NCBI GenBank assembly: GCA_021790795.1
Contig: JAJYFU010000013.1
Coordinates: 1-46,283, forward strand
DNA length: 46,283 nt
Source of the DNA: Pseudomonadota bacterium
Lineage (GTDB): Bacteria; Pseudomonadota; Gammaproteobacteria; Steroidobacterales; Steroidobacteraceae
Reading direction: 5' to 3'
Shown: positions 1 to 11,288 of the stretch, piece after piece
How the letters are laid out: the number at the start of each line of letters is the position of its first letter
How positions within the stretch are numbered: position 1 is the stretch's first letter
Program-made: the position numbers and the translations under genes
The notes under the pieces: model-generated
Told to the model about the DNA's origin: nothing
The model's input: the letters and a program-made list of their open reading frames with translations, nothing else
Databases searched by the model: none

Positions 1-24
1 GCGCCCGGCCGACCATCGCCGACG

Positions 25-2346
25 TCAGCTGCCGGCCGACCGCATCCGGGAACCTGCCGCGCCGTCCGCCGGCGGCACCGCCGAGGCCACGACACGCACC
101 GGGATCGATTTGGCCGCGGGTGTGCCGCTCAGCCGGTCGTAGTATTCGAGCGGCAGCAACGGGTTGAGCTCTGGGTAGTAGCCCGCCACCGACCCGCGCG
201 GCATCGGATAATCGACCACGGTCAACCCGTCGACTTTGCGGCTCACCCCATCGCCGCTGATCGTCTCCAGAGCAATTCGGGCGCCGTCTTCCAGGCCTCT
301 GGCGATCCGGTCCGCCGGGCTCATGAAGAGCACCATGCGATCATCGTGAACGCCTCGGTAACGGTCGTTATAGCTGTAGACCGTGGTGTTGAACTGATCG
401 TGGGAGCGCACGGTGGCCAGCCGCAGCATGCCCGGCTCCGATACCGGGGCATCCGCGTGCAATCCGGGAAACAGCAGAAAGTTCGCCTTGCCGCTCGGTG
501 TCGGCCAGACTCGGCGGCGCGGCGGCACGTCGAGATGGAACCCGCGCGGGTCTTTGATCTTCTGCGAGAAGCCGGCGAAAATCTGCGGATAGACCTCGGC
601 GATCGTGTCGCGGATGAGATCGTAATCGCGCATGTAGCGCGCCCAGGGCACCTTGCTGTCCGGCAGCGCGGCCATCGCCATGCGGCACACGATCTCGACT
701 TCCGCAAGCAGTTGCGGGCTGGCGGGCTCCAGGACGCCGCGGGAGGGCGTCACTGTGGACATCGCGTCCTCGATGGTGACGAACTGCTCGCCGGCCGGCG
801 TGCGGATGATCTCCGAGCGGGCGACCACCGGCAGGATGAGCGCATCGCGGCCATGCACCACGTGGCCGCGATTCAGTTTGGTCGAGATGCCGACCGTCAA
901 GGCGAGCCGGCGCATCGCTGCGTTGGCCCGGTCCGTATCGGGAACGGCCCGCACGAAGTTGCCGCCCATCCCGATGAACACCCGCGCCTCGCCCCGCAGC
1001 ATCGCCTCCAGCGACTCGACCGTGTGGTGGCCCGGCGCACGCGGCGGCTCGAAGCCGAACACCTCGCGCAGCCGGTCGAGGTAGGCCTGGGACGGCCGCT
1101 CGTCGATGCCGACGGTGCGGTCGCCCTGCACGTTCGAATGGCCGCGAATAGGCGCGATTCCCGCGCCCGGCTTGCCGAAGTTCCCCCGCAGCAGCAGCAG
1201 ATTCACGACCTGCTGCAGCAGGCGCGAGCTTTCCTGGTGCTGAGTCAGGCCCATGCCGTAGCAGATCATCGTGGCGCCCGAACGGGCATAGATCCGCGCG
1301 ACGCGGCGGATCTGCGCTTCGGTGACGCCCGAGACCTCGACGATGTCCGCCCATTTCTGGGCGAGCGCCTCCGCGCGCACGGCCTCGAGTCCGTCCGTAT
1401 GCTGCCGGATGAACTCGCGGTCGATGACCTGCTCGCCCGCGGTCTCGAGCTCGAAAAGGACCTTCATCATGCCCTTCAGCAGCGCCAGGTCGCCGCCGAT
1501 GCGGACGTGCACGAATTCGCTCGCGATGGCTGTCGAGCCGAGCGTGGCCATCTGCAGCACGTCCTGCGGCTCAGTGAAGCGGATCAGCGCCCGCTCCGGC
1601 ATCGGATTGACCGCCACGATCGGCACGCCGCGCCTGCGGGCCTCGACGAGGCAGGTCATCATGCGCGGCGAATTGGTCCCGGTGTTCTGTCCAATGACGA
1701 AAATCGCTTCCGCGTGCTCGAAGTCCTCCATGACGACGGTACCTTTGCCGACACCGATCGCCGGCGGCAGGCCGCGGCTCGTCGGCTCGTGGCACATGTT
1801 CGAGCAGTCGGGGAAGTTGTTGGTGCCGAACTCGCGCACGAACACGGAGTACAGAAACGCCGCCTCGTTCGACGTGCGGCCCGAGGTATAGAACTCCGCC
1901 TGATGAGGGCTCGCGAGCGCACTCAGGTGGCGGCCGATCAGCGCGAACGCGTCGTCCCACGTACAAGGCACATACCGGTCGGAACCCGTGTCGTAGCGCA
2001 TCGGCTCGGTCAGGCGGCCCTGCATTTCGAGCCAGTAGTCGGACCGACGCTCGAGCTCGGCGACCGAGTGCTCGGCGAAGAACTCGCGCGTCAGCCGCCG
2101 TGCGGTCGCCTCGAAGGCAAGGGCCTTTGCGCCGTTCTCGCAGAACTCCAGCGCCCGTCTGCAGTCCGGGTCGGGGAATGCGCAGCTCGGGCACTTGAAC
2201 CCGCCCGGCTGATTCATCGACAGCAGCGCGCGCGATCCTTTGGTCAGGACGCTCTGCTGCATCAGTATCCGGGCGGTTGCGGCTGCGGCGCCCCAGCCGC
2301 CGGCGGGTCGCTCATACGGTCGGTATCGTGGCTTACGGTTCGCCAT
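25..2346 (-). CDS. FdhF/YdeP-family molybdopterin oxidoreductase, alpha subunit
   Basis: A 773-residue protein of the formate dehydrogenase-like FdhF/YdeP family, which carries bis-MGD and one [4Fe-4S] cluster; the physiological substrate of YdeP-type members is mostly unknown. Visible: an N-terminal cluster site with Cys52, Cys55, Cys62 and Cys69 (KCPSCAFPDPDC then FCENGAKA), and a SNMCHEPTS motif with Cys185 at the usual molybdenum-ligand region. A C-terminal MGD-binding domain with NRGHVVHGRD-like stretches follows. The ATG at 2346 was chosen because family members start about 50 residues before the first Cys; its Shine-Dalgarno sequence is weak. It starts 2 bases after the stop of the broken encapsulin and shares its strand with the DyP gene, so the three probably form one transcript. 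No FdhD-like partner is in view. Family assignment is firm, function is not. Confidence 0.9.
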   Translation of the reverse strand: MANRKPRYRPYERPAGGWGAAAATARILMQQSVLTKGSRALLSMNQPGGFKCPSCAFPDPDCRRALEFCENGAKALAFEATARRLTREFFAEHSVAELERRSDYWLEMQGRLTEPMRYDTGSDRYVPCTWDDAFALIGRHLSALASPHQAEFYTSGRTSNEAAFLYSVFVREFGTNNFPDCSNMCHEPTSRGLPPAIGVGKGTVVMEDFEHAEAIFVIGQNTGTNSPRMMTCLVEARRRGVPIVAVNPMPERALIRFTEPQDVLQMATLGSTAIASEFVHVRIGGDLALLKGMMKVLFELETAGEQVIDREFIRQHTDGLEAVRAEALAQKWADIVEVSGVTEAQIRRVARIYARSGATMICYGMGLTQHQESSRLLQQVVNLLLLRGNFGKPGAGIAPIRGHSNVQGDRTVGIDERPSQAYLDRLREVFGFEPPRAPGHHTVESLEAMLRGEARVFIGMGGNFVRAVPDTDRANAAMRRLALTVGISTKLNRGHVVHGRDALILPVVARSEIIRTPAGEQFVTIEDAMSTVTPSRGVLEPASPQLLAEVEIVCRMAMAALPDSKVPWARYMRDYDLIRDTIAEVYPQIFAGFSQKIKDPRGFHLDVPPRRRVWPTPSGKANFLLFPGLHADAPVSEPGMLRLATVRSHDQFNTTVYSYNDRYRGVHDDRMVLFMSPADRIARGLEDGARIALETISGDGVSRKVDGLTVVDYPMPRGSVAGYYPELNPLLPLEYYDRLSGTPAAKSIPVRVVASAVPPADGAAGSRMRSAGS

Positions 2347-2348
2347 GT

Positions 2349-2832
2349 CTAGACTCTCATCAGTATCACGGCACGGCCCCTCCGGCTCGCGAATGGTTCC
2401 AACGGCTCTGTTCCGGCCTCCCGCAGCGCCCACAGCCGAGCATCGCTCCCCGCCGAGGCCCCGGCGGCCGCATAGCCGTCAAACACCGAGCGATCCTCGG
2501 CGAAGGCGATCTTGCGCGCCGCATCCTTCAACGCTGCCCAGTCCGAATCCAACGCGCCGCGCTCGACGTCGTCAATCGCTTGCCGCGACAGGACGAACGG
2601 AACCCGCTGATCCACCAGCGGTCGCGCCGCGTGCTGCACCGCCTGTGCCCCTTCGGCCGGTGTTCTGCACATGACCCGTTCCGACGGCCGAGGCGCCCGG
2701 ACCTTTCGGTGGCGGCACGTCCACGACCCGCCGTGCGGACAGATATTGCTTGAGCGTGCGCGCGGCCTCCTCTTCGATTTGAGCCCAAGCCGCGCCGGAG
2801 ACGGGCGCCAGCTCACGGTGAAGATTGTTCAT
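2349..2832 (-). pseudogene. Encapsulin shell protein, frameshifted and truncated
   Basis: The ATG at 2832 opens MNNLHRELAPVSGAAW, the typical N-terminus of classical (Linocin-M18/HK97-fold) encapsulins, and reads to about residue 55 (ASAVGTGHV). The homology then moves to another frame near 2665-2680, which continues RPLVDQRVPFVLSRQAID and KDAARKIAFAEDRSVFDGY, also encapsulin-like. The sequence stops resembling encapsulin after about residue 130 and ends in TAG at 2349. Encapsulins are usually about 265 residues, so the C-terminal half is missing, and the FdhF-like gene starts 2 bases on. The start lies inside the end of the DyP gene (20-base overlap), and the likely ribosome site (AGAAGGA) lies within the codons of the DyP cargo tag. 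Real decay or a sequencing indel could explain the frameshift; neither alone explains the missing half. Confidence 0.8.
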
Positions 2833-3874
2833 GTCTCGTATCCTTCTTCAGAGAGCCAATACCGAGTGAGCCACGAGAATCTGCGGCTCGGGACACGGAC
2901 TGGAGCGGAGCATCGTTCGCGCCGCCGCTTCCGCCGGCAGCGGCCTGCGCCGCGGCACTCTCGAGCCAGCTCGCCGACGGCACGAAAAACAACGTCCCGG
3001 TCACCGCCCGACTGAAGTCGAGGAGCCGGTCGTAATTGCCGGGAGGCTTGCCGACGAACATGTTTCCCAACATCCGCTCGATCGTCCCGGGCGAGCGCGC
3101 ATAACCGATGAAATACGTGCCGAAATCGCCTTTGCCGGCGTCACCGAACGGCATGTTGTGTCGGAGAATCTCGAGGTCCCGGCCGTCCTCGACGATGCTC
3201 GTCAGAGCGTTGTGCGCCGAGGTCGGCTTCACCGCCTCGTCGAGCTCGATGTCCGACAGCTTCGTCCGCCCGATGATTTTTTCCTGCTCCTCCACCGGGA
3301 CGGAATTCCACCTCTTCAGGTCATGCAGGTATTTCTGGACGATCACGTAGCTTCCGCCCGCGAAGGCGGCGTCCTCCTGCCCGATGATCGTGGCATCCAA
3401 CGCGGACTGACCCACCGGATTCTCCGTGCCGTCGACGAAGCCGAGCACGTTACGCTCGTCGAAATAACCGAAGCCATGCGTCTCGTCCGCCACCGTGACC
3501 GCGCCATCGAGCCGCAGCATGATCTGGGTGGCCAGCTCGAAGCACAGGTCCATGCGCTCGGCACGAATGTGTAACAGCATGTCTCCCGGCGTCTCGGCCG
3601 CGCGATGCACGCCGTTGATCTCGCGGAAGGTATGCAGGTCCTTGGGCCGCGGCGTCCCGAAGATACGCTCCCAGGCATCGGAACCGAACCCCACGACGCA
3701 CGAGAGTTGGCCGTCGGGCGCACGGGCGCCGACGGCACGGACCAGGGCGGCGAGGTCGGCGCACACGCCGCGCACCGCGGCACCGTGCTGCGCGCCGGAG
3801 TTCAGGGTCACGACGAGGAATATGGCCGCGCTCGTGAGTCGGGCGGTGACAGGTTGCGGTGTCTCGGCTGGCAT
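2813..3874 (-). CDS. Dye-decolourising peroxidase (DyP) with encapsulin cargo-loading peptide
   Basis: A 353-residue heme peroxidase of the bacterial DyP type B group, the commonest encapsulin cargo. Visible: the GFVDGTENP signature with catalytic Asp148, the likely proximal heme ligand His221 (KPTSAHNAL) and the distal Arg238 (ILRHNMPFG); spacing matches family members such as Rhodococcus DypB. After a Gly/Ala/Ser-rich linker (about 305-335), the tail GSLGIGSLKKD (335-345) matches the encapsulin-targeting peptide. The ATG at 3874 has AAGGAG 7 bases upstream; a longer frame reaches 4057 but has no family similarity there. The next gene is the degraded encapsulin. If no other shell gene exists in the genome, this enzyme is probably free in the cytoplasm. 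Confidence 0.93.
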   Translation of the reverse strand: MPAETPQPVTARLTSAAIFLVVTLNSGAQHGAAVRGVCADLAALVRAVGARAPDGQLSCVVGFGSDAWERIFGTPRPKDLHTFREINGVHRAAETPGDMLLHIRAERMDLCFELATQIMLRLDGAVTVADETHGFGYFDERNVLGFVDGTENPVGQSALDATIIGQEDAAFAGGSYVIVQKYLHDLKRWNSVPVEEQEKIIGRTKLSDIELDEAVKPTSAHNALTSIVEDGRDLEILRHNMPFGDAGKGDFGTYFIGYARSPGTIERMLGNMFVGKPPGNYDRLLDFSRAVTGTLFFVPSASWLESAAAQAAAGGSGGANDAPLQSVSRAADSRGSLGIGSLKKDTRHEQSSP

Positions 3875-4627
3875 GCGTGACTCCTTGGCATTCTTGGCGC
3901 AGTCCGCTGATGCAAAGGCATGGCGCGAAGTCGGTATAGTACCGAAGCCTCCGCGCGGGCGTACACCGGGCACCACACCGCCGCCGCGCTCATCGCGCTG
4001 ATCCTGCCATGCGCCGCCACGCGAGCGCCCGCGCCAAACTGAAGCGCGACCGCACATGAGCCCGCGCCCCGGGATAGCGGCATCGCCGTCTGTGCGCGGC
4101 GGCGCTCGGGGCGGATCTCGCGGTCAGTGCCGCCGAGCGGCGCGCCGCCGCGGCATGCGCCGACGGATCGATCCGCTCGAGCGCCCCGGCATCGATCCGG
4201 GCGGCGGCAATTCGGATGCGCTCTGCTGTCTGACCTATTTACTTTGCACGATGCGCGGAGTACGGTTCGCGCCGTCGTTTTGGACCGCGAGGTTTCCCCC
4301 AGTTGGGCAGTAGTTGTACGAGTGGTTGCTGGCGGTGCGCACTGCGCAACGTTCCGCGCTCGGCAGGGCTGACCCCGGGAAACCAGACCGCGGTAGCCCG
4401 CTGACGCGCGGGATACCCGGCGCCGGGCTCGCGGCGCCAGCCGATTCGGCACCACCCGTTTCTCTGTCTCGGTAGCACGCTCCGGATCCCGGGGCGCGCG
4501 TTTTCGTGCGTCGCCGCCATGCGAGTTCGGTGCGGCGGCCGGCATGCCTGTATCCGCAAGGGCCAGTCCCGCCGGTCATGGGCGCTCGAGGGTGGTGGAT
4601 GATGATCACAGTCTACGGAGCCTGCGA
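3875..4627. other. Non-coding divergent spacer, DyP to NRAMP
   Basis: About 750 bases between two divergent genes. Open frames here have no recognisable protein character. The half nearest the NRAMP gene holds GC-rich inverted repeats: CCCGC-TGACGC-GCGGG at 4397-4412 and the palindrome CCCGGCGCCGGG at 4416-4427. These could fold in a long 5' leader of the metal transporter. I could not match them to the manganese yybP-ykoY or the magnesium M-box consensus. Confidence 0.4.
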
Positions 4628-6010
4628 ATGAACGCCCGGGTGAAACGGGGGATGATTCGCGCGTGCCCGGATTGCCCTCCGATCCCGGAGGGGCTGGAGC
4701 ACCGATTGCGGGACCGCCTGCATCTGGCGGAGCTGCACCGCGGCGCCACCGACTGGCGGGGCCGCCTGCTGCTCGGACTGGCGCTGCTTGGGCCAGGCGT
4801 GCTGGTCATGCTCGGCGACAACGACGCCGGAGGCGTGATCACCTATATGCAGACGGGCGCCTCCTACGGGCTCGGCCTGTTCCTGCCCCTGATGATCCTG
4901 CTCGGATTCGTGGCGTACGTGGTGCAGGAAATGACGGTGCGCCTCGGCGCGGTGACGCGCCGCGGGCATGCGGAGCTGATCTGGAAGCGCTACGGCCCCT
5001 TTTGGGGCTGGTTTTCGCTCGTCGATCTGATCGTGGCCAACGTGCTGACCCTGATGACCGAGTTCATCGGCATCCGCCTCGGCGGCCAGGCGCTCGGCCT
5101 GCCGGCGTGGCTTACGGTGCCGGCGGCGCTGGTCTTCATCGTCGGCGTCCTGGTGTTCCTGCGCTATTGGACCTGGGAGCGCATCTCTTTGTTCGTGGCG
5201 GCGTTCAACCTGGTATTCGTGCCGCTGGCGGTGCTCGCCCATCCCGACTGGCAAGGCGTGGCGCGCGCCTTCGCCGGACAGGGCTGGATGGTCCCGGGCG
5301 GATTCCTGTCCCTGACATTCCTGGTGCTCATCACCGCCAATATCGGCACGACCATTGCGCCGTGGCAGCTGTTCTTCCAGCAGTCCTGCGTGGTCGACAA
5401 AGGACTGCTGCCGCACGACATTCGCGCCGGCCGGCGCGACCTGATGTTAGGCGTGTTCGGGATGGTGCTCGTGGCCATGGCGTTGATCATGCTCGCGGCC
5501 CGGACCCTGCAGGGCGCCCCCGGCTCGCAGCAGCTCGATGCCGTGTCGATCCTGGCCGCGATCCGCGCACACCTGGGCACGGACATGATGGCGCTGTTCG
5601 CGCTCGGCCTGATGGAGGCCGGACTGATCGCCGCCATCGTGATCACCGCCAGCAGCGCCTGGGCGGTCGGGGAAGCCTTCGGCATCGACCGCTCCCTGAA
5701 TGCGGCGCCGCGGCAGGCGCTCGGGTTCTACCTGCCCGCGGTCGCCGGTACCGCGATTGCCTCGGTGCTGGTGCTGCTCCCCGGGCTCGACCTCGGCTTT
5801 CTCAATCTCAGCGTGCAAGTCATCGCCACCGTGTTCATGCCGGCGGCCATGCTGTTCCTGCTGATGCTCCTCAATGACCGCGAGTTGATGGGCGAACACG
5901 TCAACTCGCCGCGCCGCAATGCGATATCGATCGCGATCATGATCGGGCTGATCGTCTGTAACGGGCTGTACGGGATCGTCACGTTGTTTCCCCACGTCTT
6001 TGGAGGCTGA
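4628..6010 (+). CDS. NRAMP-related divalent metal transporter
   Basis: A 460-residue inner-membrane protein with about 11 hydrophobic segments, of the NRAMP/SLC11 superfamily (divalent metal import). The first helix carries GDNDAGGVITY at the position of the metal-binding DPGN motif. The helix-6 region reads TTIAPWQLFFQQS, without the Met of the classical metal-selective MPH-type motif. That pattern is shared by a proteobacterial/actinobacterial subgroup whose substrate is not settled; loss of the Met is a feature of NRAMP-related magnesium transporters. ATG 4628 has GGAG 8 bases upstream and was preferred over an upstream ATG at 4544 that lacks one. A 65-residue membrane protein follows after 3 bases and is surely co-transcribed. 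Confidence 0.88.
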   Translation: MNARVKRGMIRACPDCPPIPEGLEHRLRDRLHLAELHRGATDWRGRLLLGLALLGPGVLVMLGDNDAGGVITYMQTGASYGLGLFLPLMILLGFVAYVVQEMTVRLGAVTRRGHAELIWKRYGPFWGWFSLVDLIVANVLTLMTEFIGIRLGGQALGLPAWLTVPAALVFIVGVLVFLRYWTWERISLFVAAFNLVFVPLAVLAHPDWQGVARAFAGQGWMVPGGFLSLTFLVLITANIGTTIAPWQLFFQQSCVVDKGLLPHDIRAGRRDLMLGVFGMVLVAMALIMLAARTLQGAPGSQQLDAVSILAAIRAHLGTDMMALFALGLMEAGLIAAIVITASSAWAVGEAFGIDRSLNAAPRQALGFYLPAVAGTAIASVLVLLPGLDLGFLNLSVQVIATVFMPAAMLFLLMLLNDRELMGEHVNSPRRNAISIAIMIGLIVCNGLYGIVTLFPHVFGG

Positions 6011-6013
6011 GCC

Positions 6014-6211
6014 ATGAAGGAACTGCATGATTTCGACGCGCAGGACATCCGCCGGCTGATCGAGCAGGAACGCTGGAATGAGCCGCTTTCCGAGGTACGC
6101 AGGGTCCGATTCACGCCGGGCCAGCAGATGATTTTCTGGGGGTTACGCGCGTACGTGATCGTCATGACGGTGGTGGTGGTCTGGGCATTCCTGCATCGCG
6201 CCGCCGGGTGA
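6014..6211 (+). CDS. Small single-span membrane protein, partner of the NRAMP-like transporter
   Basis: A 65-residue protein starting 3 bases after the transporter stop, with GGAGG about 7 bases before the ATG. The first 40 residues are charged and soluble (MKELHDFDAQDIRRLIEQER), followed by one hydrophobic span (about 41-61) and a short tail, so an N-in topology is likely. I recognise no named family. The tight spacing and good ribosome site argue for a real gene and for a role with the transporter, for example as an accessory or regulatory subunit; this is inference. Confidence 0.7.
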   Translation: MKELHDFDAQDIRRLIEQERWNEPLSEVRRVRFTPGQQMIFWGLRAYVIVMTVVVVWAFLHRAAG

Positions 6212-6341
6212 TCGTCTCGGCCTGGCGACATGCGCGGCCCGCAAGGGTTCCTTCCGGTTCAAATGCGGCGGCCGGCACCGCATCGGCCCGGCGGATCACG
6301 CTGATCGGGCCCACGTCCGGCCCGGTCTCAGTCGTGATCCC

Positions 6342-6375
6342 TCGCCAACAGGCGATCCCGCGGCGTGAAACGCCG
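6342..6375. terminator. Two adjacent small hairpins in a convergent spacer
   Basis: TCGCC-AACA-GGCGA (6342-6355) and CGGCG-TGAAA-CGCCG (6361-6375) lie between the small membrane protein (+) and the deaminase (-). Both are short, five base pairs each, and no T-run follows, so a termination role is only possible. Confidence 0.25.
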
Positions 6376-6461
6376 GCACGACACAGGCACCGGGACGTGA
6401 CCGCCGCCGCAGGTGACGAGCGGCGCGCGAAATCCACGTATTCTGCCGGATCCGGCGCTTC

Positions 6462-7541
<1,080 letters not shown>

Positions 7542-7876
7542 CGCCGCCAATGGGCCACCTGACGATGCGAGCTTTCGATGTTGCACCGGGTGTGCCTGCG
7601 GCCAGCAGGCGCGTCGATCCGCGCGGGCGCTGCGGCCGCGAGAAACCGGTTCCGCGTGTCGGGTGATGGCCCGCCTCGCCTTGCACCTGCGGACGGCAGG
7701 GAACGGCGCGCAAGCCCGTGCTTGGGGAGGGATTCCGCCCGCGCCGCGCCCGACACACCCGATGATCTGCGCGCCCGCGCGCCCCTGTTCCGCATGACGC
7801 CGCCTCACGGTCTCGCGCGCATTACGGACACGGAACGCGCTGCGACGCCCGCTCGGGACGGACGAGGCACCTCACA

Positions 7877-9217
7877 GTGACCGTTCAATTGCAGCGTTCC
7901 GAACCCATGCTCTCGCGATACTTCGACCTCGAAGGTCACGGCACGACCGTGCGCACCGAACTGTTCGCCGGGCTGACGACCTTCCTGACGATGGCGTACA
8001 TCGTCGTGGTCAATCCGGTGATTCTCGGCGCCGCGGGCATGCCCATCGCGGGGGTCGCGGTCGCAACCTGCGTGTCGGCGGGCTTCGGCAGCATTCTGAT
8101 GGGACTGCTCTCGAATTACCCGCTCGCGCTCGCCCCCGGGATGGGGCTCAACGCCTACTTCACATACACGGTCGTGAAGACCATGGGCCTGCCCTGGCAG
8201 GTCGCCCTCGGGTGCGTGTTCATCTCCGCGGTTGCATTCTTCCTGCTGACGGTCGCCGGCGTGCGCCAGCTCATCATGAACGCGATACCGCGTTCGCTGT
8301 TCGCAGCCGTGAGCGGCGGCATCGGCCTGTTCATCGCGTTCATCGGCCTGAAGAACGCCGGAATCATCGTCGCCAACCCCGGCACGACGGTGGGTCTGGG
8401 CAATCTGACCGCCGCGACTCCAGCGCTCGCCGTGCTGGGGCTGCTGGTCATCGCCGCGCTGCAGGCCCGAGCCATCAAGGGCGCCATACTCGTCGGCATT
8501 CTGGGCACTGCGGGCGCCGCGTGGTTTTTCGGGCTGATCCACGGCAGCTCGCTTTCGTATCACTGGGCGGACCTGTCGTCGACCGCGTTTCAGCTCAATA
8601 TTCCGGCGGCGCTGAACCTCAAAGGCGGCATCGGCGTGTCGCTCGTCGAGATCGTGTTCGTCTTTCTGTTCGTGGATCTGTTCGACAACGTCGGGACGCT
8701 GATGGCGGTGACCAAGCGCGCCGGGCTCGTACAGGAGGACGGGACGGTTCCGCGCATGAACCGCATCCTGCTTGCCGACTCGATCGCGATGCTGTTCGGC
8801 GCGCTGGCGGGCACGAGCCCGGTCACCAGCTACATCGAGAGCACATCGGGCGTGTCGGTGGGCGGGCGCACCGGACTGACGAGCGTCACCGTCGGGCTGC
8901 TGTTCCTGGGTACTCTGTTCATCGCGCCGCTGGTGCAGGCCATTCCGGCCGTGGCGACCGCCCCGGCCCTGATATTGGTGGGCGCCATGATGATGGGCGC
9001 GCTCGCGGAGGTAAGCTGGCAGGAGCCGGGCGAGGCCATCCCGGCTTTCCTCACAGCCATCATGATTCCGTTGAGCTATTCGATCGCCAACGGCCTCGCC
9101 TTTGGCATCGTGGCCCACGCCGTGTTGAAGCTCGTGCGCGGCGAGGCGCGCCGGCGCGACTGGCTGGTCTACCTGTTGGCGGCGCTGTGCGTTGCCCGCT
9201 TCATTTATCTCGCTTGA
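7877..9217 (+). CDS. AzgA/PbuG-type purine (hypoxanthine/guanine/adenine) permease
   Basis: A 446-residue inner-membrane protein with about 12-13 spans of the AzgA-like branch of the NCS2/xanthine-uracil permeases, which import purine bases with protons. Recognised by HGTTVRTELFAGLTTFLTMAY near the start, APGMGLNAYF, the VFLFVDLFDNVGTLMAV helix and TSPVTSYIESTSGV. The GTG at 7877 has GAGG about 9 bases upstream; an in-frame ATG at 7907 (MLSRYFDLEGHG) also fits the family start. Its last 17 bases overlap antiparallel with the end of the phosphoribosyltransferase gene. Flanked by a deaminase and a phosphoribosyltransferase of the same pathway. Confidence 0.9.
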   Translation: MTVQLQRSEPMLSRYFDLEGHGTTVRTELFAGLTTFLTMAYIVVVNPVILGAAGMPIAGVAVATCVSAGFGSILMGLLSNYPLALAPGMGLNAYFTYTVVKTMGLPWQVALGCVFISAVAFFLLTVAGVRQLIMNAIPRSLFAAVSGGIGLFIAFIGLKNAGIIVANPGTTVGLGNLTAATPALAVLGLLVIAALQARAIKGAILVGILGTAGAAWFFGLIHGSSLSYHWADLSSTAFQLNIPAALNLKGGIGVSLVEIVFVFLFVDLFDNVGTLMAVTKRAGLVQEDGTVPRMNRILLADSIAMLFGALAGTSPVTSYIESTSGVSVGGRTGLTSVTVGLLFLGTLFIAPLVQAIPAVATAPALILVGAMMMGALAEVSWQEPGEAIPAFLTAIMIPLSYSIANGLAFGIVAHAVLKLVRGEARRRDWLVYLLAALCVARFIYLA

Positions 9218-9803
9218 CCGGCGCCTGACTCGCGGCCGGCACCCCGGAACCGAGAGGATCGAGGAAGTCCGGCCCGACGGGCTTGTGCGCCAGAATTTCC
9301 TCGCGCGTCAGACCCTGGATCTCGTGCGGAAAGACCAGCCAGTGAGACGTCTCGTGCACGAAGAAATCGGGCACCAGCGTGCTGCGGCGGCGCTCGGGCT
9401 TGTAGTACACGGTGGCGATGCGGATCTTCTCCGGCAGGTTACGCCGGCAGCGCCGCTTGAGGACCTCGATGACCGCATCGAGACTGCGACCGGAGTCGAA
9501 GACGTCGTCGACGATCAGAAGCTCGTCATCGGCCGTCAGGCGCGACACCAGGTAGTCGGTGGCATGCACCCGGACTGTCTTGTGCTGCTCGTCGATGCCG
9601 CTGTAGGAGGACGTGCGGATCGCGATGTGATCGGCATGAATCGAGTGGTACTCGAGCACCTCCTGCACCGCGATTCCGATCGGCGTGCCGCCGCGCCACA
9701 TGGCGACGAGGAATGTCGGGCGCATGCCGCTGGCGACGACCCGACGGGCAAGCTCCAGTGAATCCCGGAGCAACTCGTCGGCGGAGATGAACAATTTTTC
9801 CAT
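9201..9803 (-). CDS. Hypoxanthine/purine phosphoribosyltransferase
   Basis: A 200-residue type I phosphoribosyltransferase, expected to join hypoxanthine or guanine with PRPP to form IMP or GMP. The PRPP loop LLIVDDVFDSGRSLDAVI (about 99-116) is intact, preceded by the VAMWRGGTPIG PPi loop, and the hood region carries the aromatic YYKPERR and DFFVHET segments. The ATG at 9803 (MEKLFISADELL) has GGAAGA about 8 bases upstream; an upstream in-frame extension is not family-like. It converges on and overlaps the permease gene by 17 bases. Together with the deaminase and permease it completes adenine to IMP salvage. Confidence 0.88.
   Translation of the reverse strand: MEKLFISADELLRDSLELARRVVASGMRPTFLVAMWRGGTPIGIAVQEVLEYHSIHADHIAIRTSSYSGIDEQHKTVRVHATDYLVSRLTADDELLIVDDVFDSGRSLDAVIEVLKRRCRRNLPEKIRIATVYYKPERRRSTLVPDFFVHETSHWLVFPHEIQGLTREEILAHKPVGPDFLDPLGSGVPAASQAPVKRDK

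Positions 9804-11288
<1,485 letters not shown>

Noticed and set aside
346-2352. 668-codon plus-strand frame over the FdhF-like gene
   Set aside because: Antisense shadow of a well-recognised molybdoenzyme; no motif or ribosome site.
4300-4430. Manganese (yybP-ykoY) or magnesium riboswitch before the NRAMP gene
   Set aside because: The conserved GGGGAGUAG and ACAUAC-type core elements are absent; only generic GC-rich stems remain.
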